NCBI RefSeq assembly: GCF_000004075.3
Contig: NC_026661.2
Location: 19,062,307 to 19,126,306, forward strand
Direction of reading: 5' to 3'
Source: Cucumis sativus
Taxonomy: Eukaryota; Streptophyta; Magnoliopsida; Cucurbitales; Cucurbitaceae
DNA length: 64,000 bases
The position numbers and the translations under genes are program-made. Shown piece after piece: positions 40,001-54,504 of the stretch (position 1 is the first letter of the stretch; every line of letters starts with the position of its first letter). Under the pieces are notes generated by a model. That model saw only the letters and a list, made by a program, of their open reading frames with translations, searched no databases and had not been told where the DNA came from.

Positions 40001-41114
40001 CTCAACAAAGGGAGCCCACCAAAAGAAAGAAAATCCAATCTAAAAGAATCATACCAAACTGATAACTACAACATTTTATTTTTTTAAGAAACAACTCCTT
40101 TCATTGAGAAAAAAGAAAGAAAGAATAGGCATACAAAGAGGAGAAGAAAACCTAGAGAAAGGGTTTCCAATGGGGTAAGGTATTACCTAGACAAAATTAC
40201 AAAAGAGCATGAAATCCAAAGAGACACATGAAACCTCACTAAAGACTCCTCAGAAGGGTCCTTTTCCACACTTCTAAAAACTCTATTGTTCCTCCCCACA
40301 CTTCGAAAAACTTTATTGTTGTTCCCCTCAAATATCTCTAAACAAGGCATACACTCAGATAAACCACAGAAACAAGCCTCTCACTGAAAGACAGATGGAG
40401 GAACTCCCCAGTGTCACGCCCACAACAAAGCATTTAATCTAACACAACCCGCCCTTATTCTCAAAGGGGCATCAGCGCCTCCCCTAGCATTGAGCAATAG
40501 TTTTTCTTTGCCCCAAACATAACCTGAACAATTCAAAGACCCAATCCCATCTAAATTCATCAATTACACGCAAGCTACCCGACTATGATCCAAGCAATCA
40601 AGTAATACATGAAAAGCCAGCCGAGAAATTAAAAATCTCCGACTCAATAACACATTTAAGCATTCAAATACAGTTAGTTTCCCAAATTTCTCATATCAGT
40701 ACAGAGAACTATAAACCAAACAAAGTCTTCAACTTCCATATTCAATTCACCATTATCCACACTTCTACAACATACTACCAGATACCCATATTGCATAAAA
40801 AGACAGGAAAAAACCTTCTCATCTGATGGAGGTCGCTTCTTCAGCTCAGACACATCGATTGCGGGCATAATAGGCGCCAGACCACCAGTAAGAGCATAAA
40901 CCTACAATTCAAAAAACCCCCCACTCACCATTACTACTATAACCAACAAAACCAAATTACAATAACCATGTAATCACAGAAGCACAGAGAAAAACATTAC
41001 CTCCCGGGAAATCCCATCTCGCTTTCTCTGGGCATCTTTCTGAGCCCTAGGCTTCTTCTCTTGAGGTAAAGGCAGCGTGTTTTTGGGCAAGCCCAAAATA
41101 TCCTTAGCATCCAT
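34088..41114 (-). CDS. SWC4: SWR1-complex subunit SWC4 / DMAP1 homologue, 16 exons
   Basis: Exons, in transcript order: 41114-41001, 40901-40815, 39917-39852, 39747-39688, 38219-38163, 37519-37390, 37232-37165, 37022-36930, 36833-36786, 36169-35993, 35799-35689, 35202-35107, 34888-34817, 34714-34678, 34282-34248 and 34168-34088. They give 443 residues, about the size of Arabidopsis SWC4 (~441 from memory). SWC4/DMAP1 is a shared nuclear subunit of the SWR1 complex, which deposits histone H2A.Z, and of the NuA4 acetyltransferase. Residues 1-128 carry the conserved N-terminal region with the D-I-L-G-L start. A SANT-like domain begins at [11 protein letters not shown] (129-139). A charged helix follows (~195-245), then a Pro-rich stretch (PPPP at 277-280) and the DMAP1 C-terminal region (~300-393). 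The tail ends in a basic KRPRKQK (433-439), a likely nuclear signal. Every join keeps the frame. The ATG was chosen for its match to the family start. No residue looks broken. Confidence 0.95.
39480..39595. repeat. Segment shared with a DUF724 intron (copy 2)
   Basis: This is the partner of 28155-28290 and shares the same ordered words. It sits in SWC4 intron 4, between exons 39747-39688 and 38219-38163. Confidence 0.6.
40077..40640 (-). mobile_element. Probable LINE 3' fragment in SWC4 intron 2
   Basis: The plus strand starts with a T-rich run and then 'aataggcatacaaag', close to the 3' terminal word of the LINE at 25857 ('atacaagggcataca'). A balanced, C-rich stretch follows to ~40640, unlike ordinary intron sequence. 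By analogy it is a minus-strand, 5'-truncated retroposon with a poly-A end. No reverse-transcriptase motif is visible, so the class is inferred from the 3' end. Confidence 0.45.
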
Positions 41115-41345
41115 AATCAGAGCTTCACTTCCCGAATTCTAGGGCTTCTTTCTACTTGGCAATGCCGGGAAACTGGAGTTTCAGAAATCGAATGTTTAAC
41201 AGAGCAATGTTGCTTTAACCCTAATTTAATCACATGGGTACGATTGGAAGAGGATTTTGATTAGATGAATTGGAAGAAGATCGTCGTTGCTTCATTTTTT
41301 GAGCCTCATTAGAGCGCGAAAGAACAGTTGAGCTGAGGAAGACGA
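41115..41345 (-). promoter_or_regulatory. SWC4 leader and proximal promoter
   Basis: The ~230 bp upstream of the SWC4 ATG are more GC-balanced than the desert beyond. This fits a 5' UTR and core promoter. No distinct TATA box is seen. Confidence 0.45.
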
Positions 41346-41715
41346 GTTGTTATTTTCGGATTTTTACTAAATTCACCCGTAGGTGACGAACACCATCGTG
41401 AGTAAGTGCATAATTAGTGTTTTTATCTTTCTTAAAACGTTATTATCTCTGGGAAATCAAACTTAACTCAAATTTCTTAAGAATGAGACTTCAATTGTGT
41501 GGTGAGATGAGAACCTCAAACCATTTGATAATCCAAATTTTCGTTTTAGATCATTCTTGTCATCCCATTTCAAATTTTATATCCAACAAAAGTTTTTTCC
41601 ACAAACAAAATATTTAAAAGTGTTTTTAAATTAAATTCTTACTAACCAATTAAAATTGATACAACTTATAAACCTAATAAATGAGCTTTTTTTCTCATAG
41701 TTACAATTTTAATTT

Positions 41716-41774
41716 TAAAAAAAAATGGAGACGTGTGGGCGAACAAATAAATGCTCTACCATTTAAGCTACATC
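41716..41774 (-). repeat. Degenerate tRNA-like (SINE) head
   Basis: The minus strand reads 'ggatgtagcttaaatggtagagca', which closely resembles the 5' half and A box of plant tRNA-Ala. The anticodon arm and B-box half do not fold, so it is not a working tRNA gene. It is probably the head of a tRNA-derived SINE. Confidence 0.45.
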
Positions 41775-43039
41775 CGATTTTTAAAAGTAATTTTAAATTT
41801 ATTTACTTATTGATATTATTCTTAACATGGACTATTTATCAATATTATTAGATATAATTGGTTATTTATCGTGTTGCAACCAACACGAAACAACATCAGC
41901 GAACATTTGATAAATTTGATTAAAATTAAAAAATCTCTTTTATTTGTGGAACATTTTACCTTTCATTTGAAATAGATTAGGGATGGATGAGTATGCTAAA
42001 ATAAGTAGGTGTACTACCTCTATTGTGATTTCTATATAGACCAAATTATAATCTCTTAATCAAATATGATTTGAGGTTGAATGGATGGGAGTTTGGACAA
42101 GAGTTGACCTAATCACATCTATTATTAATAACTCAACTATTTGATTCTAATTTCATTTATACTTCAATTTTATATATATAAAAGTTTCCAAATATAATAT
42201 TTCTATGCTGAGGATTTGACATTTGTAATCAATATATGCTCAATGACATGAAGACATGATCATTCATGTTCTTCACAAATTTGTTTTTTCTTAATTATTT
42301 CATTAATCAAACATGTCTACGACTTTTAATATATCTCTTCCTCATGCTAGTTCGATTAATTTATTTCTTATATTGTCAAAATGATAGCTTTCGATCAAAT
42401 CTTTTATAATAATATTAACTTAGCCTTTTGATATAAGTTTTCTCGAAATAGATTGAAGATATAAAAATTTTAAAACTTATATAATACTAGCTAGTTAAAT
42501 TATGTACGTTGAAGTTGACTCAAATAACTAATCCATCTTTTTAATATATATCTTAAGTTTTAAAAAAATATATACCTTACTTGTAATAATAGATATATAG
42601 GTTTATTCAAATATGTCTAACCCTACGTTTCTTATAACTTACTAAATGCATGAGTTCATACTATAATTATTTGTACTTAAAATAAGGTTAAATTCTTTAT
42701 TTTAGTGCTAAATCTAATACGTAACCCTTATCTATCTAGTAAATTTAGTATAATATTTCATGCCATAGTGTGAGGGATCGATATACAAATTCAATAGCTA
42801 TATATGTGTGTGTATGTTTGTATGCAATTTCCTATCAAGCTGATTAACATAATATACATAGGTTATGGGTTGGTATAGAATTCTAACCAAGTTACAAGTA
42901 CTACGATTAAAAATGAATAAACAAACAAGAATGTTATGATAAATTCACACAAGTCACATATTGTGTTTTTTTAATAGAGCATTACTGAAGTTCTGAGTAT
43001 TCAATCGTTATTTATATATATATACATACACATTAATAT

Positions 43040-43110
43040 CGAGAGTTCAAGTTTTCGACTCGTCAATCGAATTGTAATTTTTTTGTATGAATTTGTATAT
43101 AGATTTCATG
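43040..43110 (+). repeat. Dispersed repeat copy B (similar to 4975-5060)
   Basis: It shares ordered words with 4975-5060 ('gtcaatcgaattgtaa', 'tatgaattt', 'tttcatgtgtcagt'). A weaker relative may lie near 46875. Confidence 0.4.
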
Positions 43111-46100
43111 TGTCAGTACATATGCAAACAATATATCATAAATGTAATCACACAATGTCCATTTTTAAAATTATCATCGATTCGTTCTTTTGCATCGTAA
43201 ACGTAATCACACGATGTTAATTATAATCCTATAACATTTCCAATGGAGTGGAATTTAGTGGTTATAAATACAATTTATCATATTGCACAACAACTATATA
43301 ATAGAGATCGCATTACTCTAACAAAATATATAAATTCTAATATGTACAAAGACGCTTTATCCAAACACGTACATGTTTAAATCTATATATGTACTATATG
43401 TCTATACATAACAAAATCCCTGTGGCCTTAAAGCTCCATTTAGAACCAAGATTATGTTTGATCATATAGATGCTTTTACTATTTGGAATATCATATTCAT
43501 CTATTTTAAAATTATATTGAAATACACTTTTTTCTATAATAAGTAAAATATCGACAAAACAAGTATTTATATTATTAAATTTGTCTTCAACTACTAGTTT
43601 AAACTTTTAGGTCAATCCATGATTTAAGACTTTGTAATTCTTCATGCTAGTATATCATTTTATAACCTCATTAATAATTAGTTTGGATTGTTTTTTGTTT
43701 TAGCTTCTCTCCCCTGCTTTTGGTATGTCTAGCTCTATATCCATTTTATTAATTGGGTATGCACGATTTTCAAAATAAATAAAATACTTTCACTAATATA
43801 TTTCATACATTTGACAGAGTCACCAAGACTTATAGGTAACTATTTATACAACTCAAAACTCTCAATATTGGGTAAGAAAGTAAAAACAAACGACCAACGC
43901 GAAAATATTTTCAAAAGACACGAAATTAGCAAATGAGGAAAAAAATAAAATATTTTTCATGTTATCTTAAGAGATCAAGTATGACTCGTAGTTGTGTAAG
44001 AAAACGTTACTCTGTAGACATGGTTTTATTGAATATTCACTGTTTGAAAGAGAAAAACCCAAGAATTGACCAATTTCAAAAAAGATAAATTCAATTACCT
44101 TTTTATGTGGAATAATATAAAAAGAGAAAATGTTCTCAATAATAAAGAATTGACCTTTCTCCTCTTCACTCTTTTTTAAAAAAAGCACTATAATTTGTCA
44201 CCCTCTCTAATTGTGCACACACAACAAAAAAGACCCCTAGCCCCTACCCTCCAACCCTCACCTTTTTTTTAGCAGGGCTTTGCATGGTTGAGATTTGGTG
44301 GTGTATTATCATATGTCCTTTTGAAAGGATCAAAAACACAATAATATAATTTCCTTTTCTTAATATCAAAATGGGTCACATCTCATTTCCTCTATATGTG
44401 AAAAGAAAAAAGTGATGTGCAACAAAAAAAAAAAAAAAAAGAGATTAATTTGTTTTAGGAAAGTAGGTTAGATACACATCCGACAAAATCCATTCCATCT
44501 TCCTACATTATCACACTAAATTATTCAATCATAATTTATCAAATGAATGTTTTTAAAGTTTTCTTTTATAAGTATTTCATTTATTTTTATACATAGATAA
44601 AAGCATAGAATTCATAGAGATAACTATCTATACTTTAGAATACACTCGAATATTGTTTATAAACCGTACGGGTGAGGTGTAGGATAAGATGTGCAATTGG
44701 GGAGGGTAAATCTTTAAAAAGTTGGTGAAAATGAGAAAGAATAGGTTACCCAAAGTTGGATTTCTTCCATCTTTGGATGTACGAAGAGAATCTTATGTTT
44801 TGGAGATCCCAAATCTTCATATTTAATTAATGCTGTCATTTCATTGATTTTCTTTCCTCTTTCTTTAGTTTTTATTGCTAAATTAGGGTTTAGGGTTTTT
44901 CATATGTTTTTGGAGAAGTCATTTGTTTTCAAAATTACTCTAGCTAAATGTAAAAAATAACTATAATTATTTAACCTTTTGTAACAAAGATTTATAAGAT
45001 TTTTAAAACGTTGATCAATAAGTTGAGATATTTGAATAAACGATAAGAATAATGAAAGTGATAGAATTAATGTCTATCCATCTTCTATCCTATATTGTAA
45101 ATCGATGTAACTAAATAATGATCAATCACCTTTTACGTGGCAACATAAAGACCTAATATAAAAAAATCATAAACGGAAGGAAAAGGGACAACAATTTTTT
45201 TAGTAATTATAATAATAAACAAAATGCTAAAGAGAAACAATTTTATAGAGGTATCTGAGATTCGAGTTGAATTACGAAGTTTGAAGTTAGAACGTTTAGA
45301 GTGTATATCGATGTTGTTTAGTTTTAAAGTTCATCGACAAATGTGCAAAAGTGACAAAAATGTAAAATATAATAACAATTTTCGACAAATGAGTAAATAT
45401 TGATAAATTTGAATTATTTAACATTGAGTTATCATGAAGTTGGTCGATCAAAACACCCGTTAATTGTTTTTGACATTTTGTTTGTCAACAGTGGCCTTTT
45501 TGTCTAAAAAGTTTAGTTTTCTAGTATCCTCTTTTTAATTTTGTTTTTGTTGGCTTTTGTGTGGCTCTAGAAATTAATATACAATAATAGTTTTTGCATC
45601 CTATAGTGTTTTTCCACATCTCATCACATTCCACAACTTTGAAAGGACATGTTGAAGGGTTAATGATGATTCCAAACCTCTGAAGTGAAAGACAAACTTT
45701 ATATCCCAAAAATGCATACAGTACTTTAGAAACTCACAAACCAGTAAGTCTCTATTGGCTAATGCAATTATTAGAAATTTGAACTGTGGCCAACTTTTTC
45801 TCAATTATGTCCCCAAAAGCATTGTATTATTTGGACAATCTTTCTTTTTATTAGAAAAAAAAGTTGGAAATATCTCAACTGCCAAGAAGACAGGAATGGT
45901 CATCTCAATCCTATATCAATGATGTGAATACAGTTTTACAGCATTGGACAAAATTAGAGATTAATATATATCTATCAAATATAAGTAAGAAACAATATGT
46001 CACCTATTATTATTGTTCATATATATAAGTATAAAAGTCATTCATATAGTGTAAACAAGTTACTTTTATGGCTATTATGATGAGTAAGAAAAGATGCCTT

Positions 46101-49100
46101 CCTAACGTCCTATTAGGATAAACTTAAGTAGGGATATATAAAAACGATGTTGAAAATGAGTAAATTAATAAACGACGACCCCTTCCTATCATTCTAGCTA
46201 GACACACATGTAAAAAGATTCTCTATATTTGGTACTCTAAGGTATAGTTGGATATAGCACTTTTCTTTTTAAAAATAAAACTTAAACAATGTAGAGATTT
46301 GACTTAAATTAAAGTTGATTTTCACACAATTGTATAAAAATATAAAGAGTTCATTACCATTATTACGTGTTATAGTATATATCACCATTGTTGATGCAAA
46401 AATCCAAAGAAGAAAAAACGTATCTAACCTTCAACGCGATAACAACAATAAGCAAATTTGTAATTTAGAAAATAAAAAACTTGTAAAACAAAGAAGTATT
46501 GTTATACGGTCAAAGTCAGAGATTCAAAGTTGTAGAGAATGACCTAAAGTTTATCTTCTCTTCATAGAATTAAGATGGATGAATTTTTCCTCATGCAGCA
46601 CACAAGTAATTGGTAGGTGTTATTTTGTTAGGTTACTGGGACTTATTATTTGATATCCTAAGTCTGCTTTATCTTAAATTATTTCTTAAACTTTTTCTAG
46701 TTGTATTCGTACTAACTTTTTTTCCTGTCTAAAATCATCCATATAATTACAATGTTCTTATAAGATTACAGGATCTCTTTGCTTTTTCAATGAACGATCG
46801 TCAACATGCACGTCGTCCATTCAAGATCAACACCATTCTTGGATCATCATATACATTTTTTAATTGAATATTTATTAATTTGGATTTCACGTGTACTAGT
46901 ATTATACATGAAATATTAAGAGGAATAACTCATGAATCTTAATCGATTGTGATGTGAGTACGCTCTTCACCACTTCTAATATGATTTTTCATTGTTATTA
47001 ACTATTATTCCCTAAGTCACAAGTCTCACACTATACATGTATTTCTCAACCATGTATTAACTATATTTTTCCCTAGTTCAAATTCAACATGAGGGATTGG
47101 AAAGAGATTGGTGGGTAAAATATATATATAAACACACAAGTAATCAAATATTACACAACTAAATAGTATATGATCATGTATAATATGTCAGTTAACCTAA
47201 CAGAATATCCATAACACAAACATTATTCAACACATGAGGTGATTGAAGAGGTTGATCAGGATATATACAAAAAAGCTGTTCTTATTGAAGTGATTGTCGA
47301 ACAAGAAAGAGACCACAGAAAAATGTGAAGAAGCTGTGTGTTTTATACTTGGCAATTGAAGAGCAGTACAAGAGTTATTAGAAAAAGAAAAGAAAAGAAA
47401 AGGGTCATTTCAAAGGGCATATTTGTGTGTATGAGAATTGATATTTAGGCCCCCACTTATCAAATTAAGTTGTTGCATCCCTCAACTACAAGTGGATTTT
47501 GTGGACTTGACATCTTATTCTTCTATTATTGTCGTCGGTGAAGCCCTAATTAATTTTGCCCTAAAATATATTATTCACAAATTTTGTCTATCAATGTCGG
47601 CCAAAGCTTTACAAAAACTAGCTTTTTAATCGTCAAGTTAACAGTTTCAAACTACAGTTCAAATATAACAAAATTTCATCCATGAAGAAGTCCATCGGTA
47701 ATAGTATTCACACTATTATAATATCTAAATATACTCGATAACATTATTTGCTCTAACACATCAATAAACATAAATGTCGAACTTAGAGGTGGTTTGAACT
47801 TTAACTACCAATTACAATTTAGTATAAAATAGAGTTAATACAACGTGTGTTTCATTTTGATATATATCTTATACTAAATGCAAGATGTGAGAATAGAGTT
47901 TTGAGCTTCACATTTCAATGAAATAAAACAACCTATGTCAATCATCTTTAAACTCACCTATAAGTAGTGTTTAATTGGTCATTAGATAATAATTTTTGAC
48001 ACATAACATTTTTATTGGATGTGCACAATAAATAATACAAATATCGAACAGGTTCAATCCCTTCATTATATGGGTAATTATATTAACAATATTTTAAAAA
48101 AATTGTCAATATAACAAAATCTATCCTTGATACTCTCGTGATTTATGAATGTCAATGATGATAGATTTTACTATATTATTTAAAACTAGTGGTCAAATTT
48201 TTACAACTATCCTTCTATATTTATTTGTATTAAGAAAAGAAAAGTTTAGGGAGATGATCACGGGTAGTTTTCAAATAATAATAATATATATATCACGGAT
48301 AATTTTGACACCTAAGGTAAAAATGCATTTAAAATATGAATTTTCATTTTTAATTTCTAAAATGGGAAGAAAATTAAAAGAAAATGAATTGAGTTTAATA
48401 AGATGATTATGATGGAAAACAAGATTTGGCCACCAAACTGACAATGTCGGGTGGATGTTTAAAAGCTAAATCCAACTTTGATCATAGTGCCCAAACTTTT
48501 AATCACACTCACACCTCTCTATTAATTATGTTTTAACCTTTTTCTAGACGCAAATTATTAATTAATGTTGTGTGAATGTGATCAACCAAATATTCCAACT
48601 TCTCAACTATTTATTATATCACGAATTCTTTCTTCTACTTTTACTATTTTAAGTTATGATTTTGCTTAGGATTATACTTAATTCAAGTTCCCCTATTCTT
48701 CCATCATCTCATATAGTTATTTTTAAATCGTTAATTACTAATCATTAACACTAATAACTTAAAAGTAAATACTTGAAATAAAGTTCGAATCTAACCTTTG
48801 AAACTTAAGAATTGACATGCAATGTAAGAGTAATATTTTGGATTTAGGGTTAAATGAAAATTAAATTAAATCCATAATTTATATGGACAACAATAATACA
48901 TTTTTTTCCATTTTTTTATAACAATAGCTAACCATCAACAATTAGGATTTAAACTAAATTTTGTTCAAGATGCTATTCCGTATGAAGTAGAAAAAATATT
49001 TTGAAAACAAGTACTTGATATATACATAACAAAATATGCATGATTCAAAGGTCAATGTGTGTTCGTCGAGATATCTCAACTGAGTGGATCCACTCTATAA

Positions 49101-52100
49101 AAATATGAAAACTTTAACATACACTAATTTTTTGAATGTATTCTATTTTCGTCGTTGGATAAGAAAGAACGAGTGAATCAAACATATAACTATTAACTAA
49201 TATAATATAATGTATAGATTATTATTGAAAGAGGGCCTAATCTCATAAGGGTTTAAACCTATAAATGATTTCAATATAGTTCATGGGATTTGTTAATTGT
49301 CTAGAGATATAAGCCTATAACACAAGAATCAAAAGGTATAGGAGGAACCTTTATTATTTGAGGTTTTTGCTTTGGATATTTTGTCACAAATAATGGCAGA
49401 ATCAGAAGAGATATCCATTGGATATTGCAGTGCTATTTGTTAATTGGAAATTCTACTTGTTGAAATGTAGAAGTTTCTATGGATGTCTTTTCAATGTTCC
49501 TCTCCCTTTCTCTTTTATCATTTTTCTCAAAACACATTAATTTCCCTCTTTGTGGATCCATTTCTTTTAGTTATCTACTTTCCACTCATTATTAATGTCT
49601 ATTATGGTCTACCATTGGTGGTACAACCTATAAAACAAGTATGAGTAACAAAAAGGACTACTTGACCTAAATTTAAGATATAGAGAATTCTAACCTTTCT
49701 ATTTTAACCCTAAACCCTAAATTTAGATTAGGATTTGACACATAATGGCTCGACATTCTCTTGCAACTTGTTCATGCTAACCACTTGTCATAAAAACGAA
49801 ATCAATACGAGTCATTTCGATATATTTTGTCCTTACTCATGTATTTTCTAGAAAAATTATTAGTCCAAGCTAAGTATGCTTAACTTTGATGTTCCTATGT
49901 CATTGAAAATTTTAAAAAGTGCACGGCAATAATTTTAAATTCTTTTAAGTTGTTTAGGATCTAATGTAATCTTTGTTCATTCACGCAACCCCTCTAAATC
50001 TAGGTATTACACCATAGGATACACAAAATAAAATATTCAAATGTCGTAGACAAAGCTATAATTCGAATTTATTTCTTGAAAAGTGATGGTAAACATAATT
50101 TTACATAGATACATGCATCTATAATGTGTGAAAAAGTGAATCAAAAGACATGATAATTGTGAAATATTCTAGTACTCTCTGAGTCTAAAAAAACCCTTTG
50201 GAGTAGGGATCATATGATCTTTGCCCTTCCAATTTTCCTAGTTTTACCTCTTACTCTTTGTTATAAACATTCAATACTTGTTATTATTTTAGTAACTTAC
50301 CAAAATAATTATTCTTCTTCCAAGAAGGGTTGGGACACAACCCATCACTCTCAAACTTGCATCATTAAGATATTATAGGATTTCATACTTACTTCCAGTT
50401 TTAATTAATAATTTCTTCTTCTTTATTCCTAGCTTTTTGTTTAGTACTTTTATTTCTTGGCTTTGGTTATTTGTAATTAGCGAAACAAACAACAATATTT
50501 TTGTGGGTGTGTGGACATGGACATCACTCTCAAGATGGAAAATTAAATCTTAATTAAGTATATGCATGAGATCTCAGATTTGATCGTAATCTTAGGCTTT
50601 CACCTCCTATATTTGATCCTTTCCAATTCCTAAAGCTACAATTAACTAAATGGATTGGCCATTTAGAGAGAGAACATATCATATATATATATTAATTAAT
50701 TATAAATAAATAAATTCTAAGAGTAATAAAAAAAATTAAAGAAATGAAATATCAAATATATCAAAGTATATAATGATAATAATGGATTGCCCTTTGAACA
50801 ACAACTCTATATATGGGCTATGAGTACTATGAAACGAAATGAAAATGATGAGAACAAGAAAAATCGAGAGCTATTAATATATTATAAATACTATCGATTA
50901 AAAAGTTTCAATAGATTAATCACAAATTAATGTGAATCAATCAAATTGAGAAAGGCAAAACCCAAAAATATCATTTTTGTCTTCCAACATGGAATCCAAG
51001 TTTATTTTGCTGAAAAGAGGAGAAAAATTTCTCTAGTAAACAATACACTATAAAGTTTTTACCTTCTACGTCGATGTAAAAGTTTCGTTAGCTATAACTT
51101 CTATCTACAAATTGGTGTTGCTTTGGCTGAATTACCGACACAAATAAAATGCATAGATAAAAGACCACTTTGTTCAGGTTAATTTATGTCGACAAAAAAA
51201 GTCTTTCTATCCATGCAATAAAAAGTATGGAAAAAAATGTCATATTTTACCTATGTGTGACCACTCGTATATATTTTGGACAATGTACATCCCATTCATA
51301 TTGGTTAACTAAATTGTGATTGCATACCCAATTCTTCAAGGAAATTGAGAAAAATATGTTTTATAATATTACATTAAAGTTTTTACTTTTAATTTTTTCT
51401 TGAAATTTCTAATGATAATTAAAATTGAATTAGTTCCTAACTACTACTTAAATAATTTTCTAATTTTATTGGGGTTGCAATTTATTTATTTGTTGAAAAG
51501 ATAATATGTTTTTCCTTTATTATCTAAAATATATGAAATTTATGTTTGTTATATTAATGGTGGGATAGTTGAGAATATCCTTTATAGCAATTTCTCATTT
51601 ATATAATCATAAAATCAAAATTCCAAACCTGCTCCTACCAATAATGAGAATCTATTTTATTAAAATATTAAATAACAATATTTTAGAACTAAAATTTCTT
51701 CAACAAATAACTAAAAATAAATCGCATTAAACTAAAAAAATTTGAGTGCACTAAAATTCTATTTTTTAAAAAATAAAAGATAAAAACCTAACTTTTTTCC
51801 AAACCAAACAAAAACATTAAATCATAGCACTTTCTTAAAAGAAAACATAAAATGATGGTTGAATAAGTTGTGAGTTAATAATAAACTAATTACATATTTT
51901 CTTACAGCCATTTTTAAAAATAATATTGTAAAGAAATAGACACATAGAATGTGTATATATGTTAATCAGAATTATTGCTAGATCAAAACAAATTTGTTGA
52001 ATTTGAATTTATATAGTTTTTAATATCAAAATCTAACTAAAATTAAAGAGTACATAACAAAGATAGAAGAATGAGTATAATTAGAGAATTGATAATATAG

Positions 52101-53526
52101 ATATATTATAAGTAAACAAGTGGGGAATAGAATACATATTTGAAGCTTATTATTATTAAGAAAGTTTAAGGGAAAACGTGTTATTTTTTTTTGGAGAAAT
52201 GGCGAAGCTTAATACATTAGGGTAACATGTGAATTGGAATAAATAATAATATTGGGGAGGGTGTTGGAGCATCCAAAATGGTGCCACGCGGCGAAAGCAA
52301 AGAGATAGGGGACCCACAACATAACTTTTTGGTGAATATTTTTTTTTTAAAATTGAAAGGAAAATGGGTGTCTTATTTCCTTTGTAATTTATCTCCAAAT
52401 ATTCATATGCTTTGTCTTTTCTTTAATGTTTTCTAATGCTGCTGGCCGGCCTTTCTATATATATAATTAATTAATTAATTAATGTTAATTCCAATAATTG
52501 TTATGTGACTATATATTTAATTATGTGGCACTTTTTACAATTAATGATGTAATTCTGTTTAATTATTTTATTAATACTCCTAACATGCAACCCCCTCCCT
52601 TGATCAGTAACTGGCTAGTTATCTTTCTTTTTTTACATCATTTCAAATCATTTTACTTCATACAATCTATAATCAGACCCTTTTACTTATTTATTTATAT
52701 ATATATATAGTTTGCTTAAAAGTTAAACATGAAAAGGTTAATGAACATGAACTAACGTCTTGTAAAATAATTAAGAGCCTTTGTTTGATACCATTTGATT
52801 TTAATTTTTTTTAAAAAAAAATCAGTCCACAGAAGTTCATTTTTCAAACTTAAGTCAAATTTTGAAAAAATAATATGTTTGAAACTCCTCTAATTAAAAA
52901 AAAATCACTAAATTTAGTCTAAAGTGTAAAAAGTAGGTATTTGCTAAATTAAGGATTATTATTATGTCTTTCTAATATGTAATTTATTTTAACAATATAT
53001 GTATTTGGTAATACTTTAAAACAGGAAAGTACATCTTGAACAGAATTTAATATTCAAAATAAAAAGTAAAACACATAGAAATTTATAGACATAATTGAAA
53101 CATAAAAATGATAATCGTTTTACTTTTTAAAATTTGAGTTTAAAATGAATTAAAAGGGATTGGAGACAGCATTTGAACAAGAAAACAACTACCTTGATAA
53201 AATATTTATGAAAGCCGAGGGGTGGGGGATGGGAATTGGGAAATGAAAAAGGTAAACGAAAAGTCAAAGAATTAAAATTAGAAAAATGTAATTAATTTGT
53301 TATTTTGTTAAAAAGAAATTATATGTACATAAGTTTATGAATTATAATATTTGAAGGAGAAAAAAAGCTGTGTATCCCACGTTGGAACTCCATATTCACT
53401 TTGACTTCTTACTGTTCATTGTCCCTAAAGTGGGTGACCAAACCCATTATAATATCACACATTATAATTCAACTTCACACCCTTTTCTTTCTCCTCCTAC
53501 AAATAAAAACACCTCATACATATACA

Positions 53527-53556
53527 TACACACACACACACACATATATATATATA
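53527..53556. repeat. Compound (AC)n(AT)n microsatellite
   Basis: About nine AC units are followed by about six AT units. Confidence 0.9.
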
Positions 53557-53644
53557 ACTTTGTATTTTTTTTTTTTTAAAAAAAGAATTTTGTTTAGGTG
53601 TTATGGATAAGAGAGAGAGGGAGGGGGAAAGAGCTAAGAAGGTA

Positions 53645-53660
53645 GGGGGGGAAGGGGGGG
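53645..53660 (+). other. Putative G-quadruplex tract
   Basis: Seven G (53645-53651), AA, then seven G (53654-53660). Each run can give two GGG tracts, so a four-tract structure with loops of 1, 2 and 1 bases is possible. A further GGGAGGGGG lies ~25 bp upstream. Confidence 0.55.
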
Positions 53661-53756
53661 TGGTGATGCACGTGCAAAAGGGAGTCAAAGGGAGAGAAAA
53701 AGTCAAAGATTAGTGGCAACGTGGAGATGAGAAGAAGACTTTACTTTCAAATTAAA

Positions 53757-53806
53757 AAGAGAGAGAGTCTCTCTCTCTCTCTCGCTCTCTCTCACACACA
53801 CACACG
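53757..53806. repeat. (GA)n/(CT)n/(CA)n microsatellite with palindromic centre
   Basis: GAGAGAGAG runs directly into TCTCTCTCTC, forming a perfect short palindrome. A second CT run and then (CA)n follow. Confidence 0.9.
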
Positions 53807-54504
53807 GTTTGTTTTGGTTTTGGTGAGAAGAATCCAAGCACGGGGAGACAAACAGCCGCGACCCAACTTGTCTCTTTCCCTCTCTTTCACTAATTACTTC
53901 CCTAATTATCTCACCAAATCATTCTTTTTTCTTTTTTCATTTTAACACAAATTTTCCACTTTTTCTTTTATATATTTAATTATTATTTCATTTTAACACA
54001 ACATATTCTTATCTAAAAAATTTTAGAACTCATATGGTATGGGTTTTTAATTTTTTAATATCATGCATTATTGCATATATATATATATGTGTGTGTGGAG
54101 TATTTGGATTCAGAAGATGAAAAATAAAAATATATAGCTTAAATAATTAATTATTTAAGGGACATAAAACAGACGATGATCCTTGATATATAGTGATCAA
54201 AGTCGTTTGTTTAATTGGTAAAAGATGATCGGTTTATTTGTTTGTGAAACAAGTTGATGTGTACCATTTAAACTATTGTTATCACGCGTAATGCGATTGT
54301 TGACACACTAACATATTTGACCCATGAAACACAATTTGGTCCATTGGTAAGATTCAACTCTATCAACAATAAAATGCATCATTTTGGACATATAATGTGT
54401 TTAATGACATTTTTTTTTTAAACAACCTCATTTTTCCGCATATAATATTTTTACAAAAAAAATAGTCTAGTTCATAACTTTTAATTCATCTATTACAATT
54501 TTTA

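Larger units (their letters stand above)
41346..53340. other. 12-kb gene desert
   Basis: I found no exon series, RNA gene or intact transposon. Open frames are all under ~90 codons and low in complexity. Remnants are listed separately (41716 tRNA-like, 43040 dispersed repeat). An A/G-rich (aaaag)n run lies at about 47383-47402. A CACTA-like left end ('cactataaagttttta') at about 51047 has no matching partner that I can see. Confidence 0.55.
53341..54035. other. Simple-sequence-rich block in the desert
   Basis: It groups an (AC)n-(AT)n run, two long G runs, a GA/CT palindrome and a short CA run within 300 bp, in a region with a less extreme base composition. It looks like a promoter or 5' leader, but no coding exon follows on either strand. 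A non-coding transcript is possible, though nothing shows it directly. Confidence 0.35.

Noticed and set aside
41716..41774. tRNA-Ala gene on the minus strand
   Set aside because: Only the 5' half resembles a tRNA. The anticodon and T arms do not form.
47230..47330. Open stretch of ~36 codons, Glu/Val/Lys-rich
   Set aside because: Stops lie on both sides, no clear splice partners occur, and no known motif is seen. It is probably chance.
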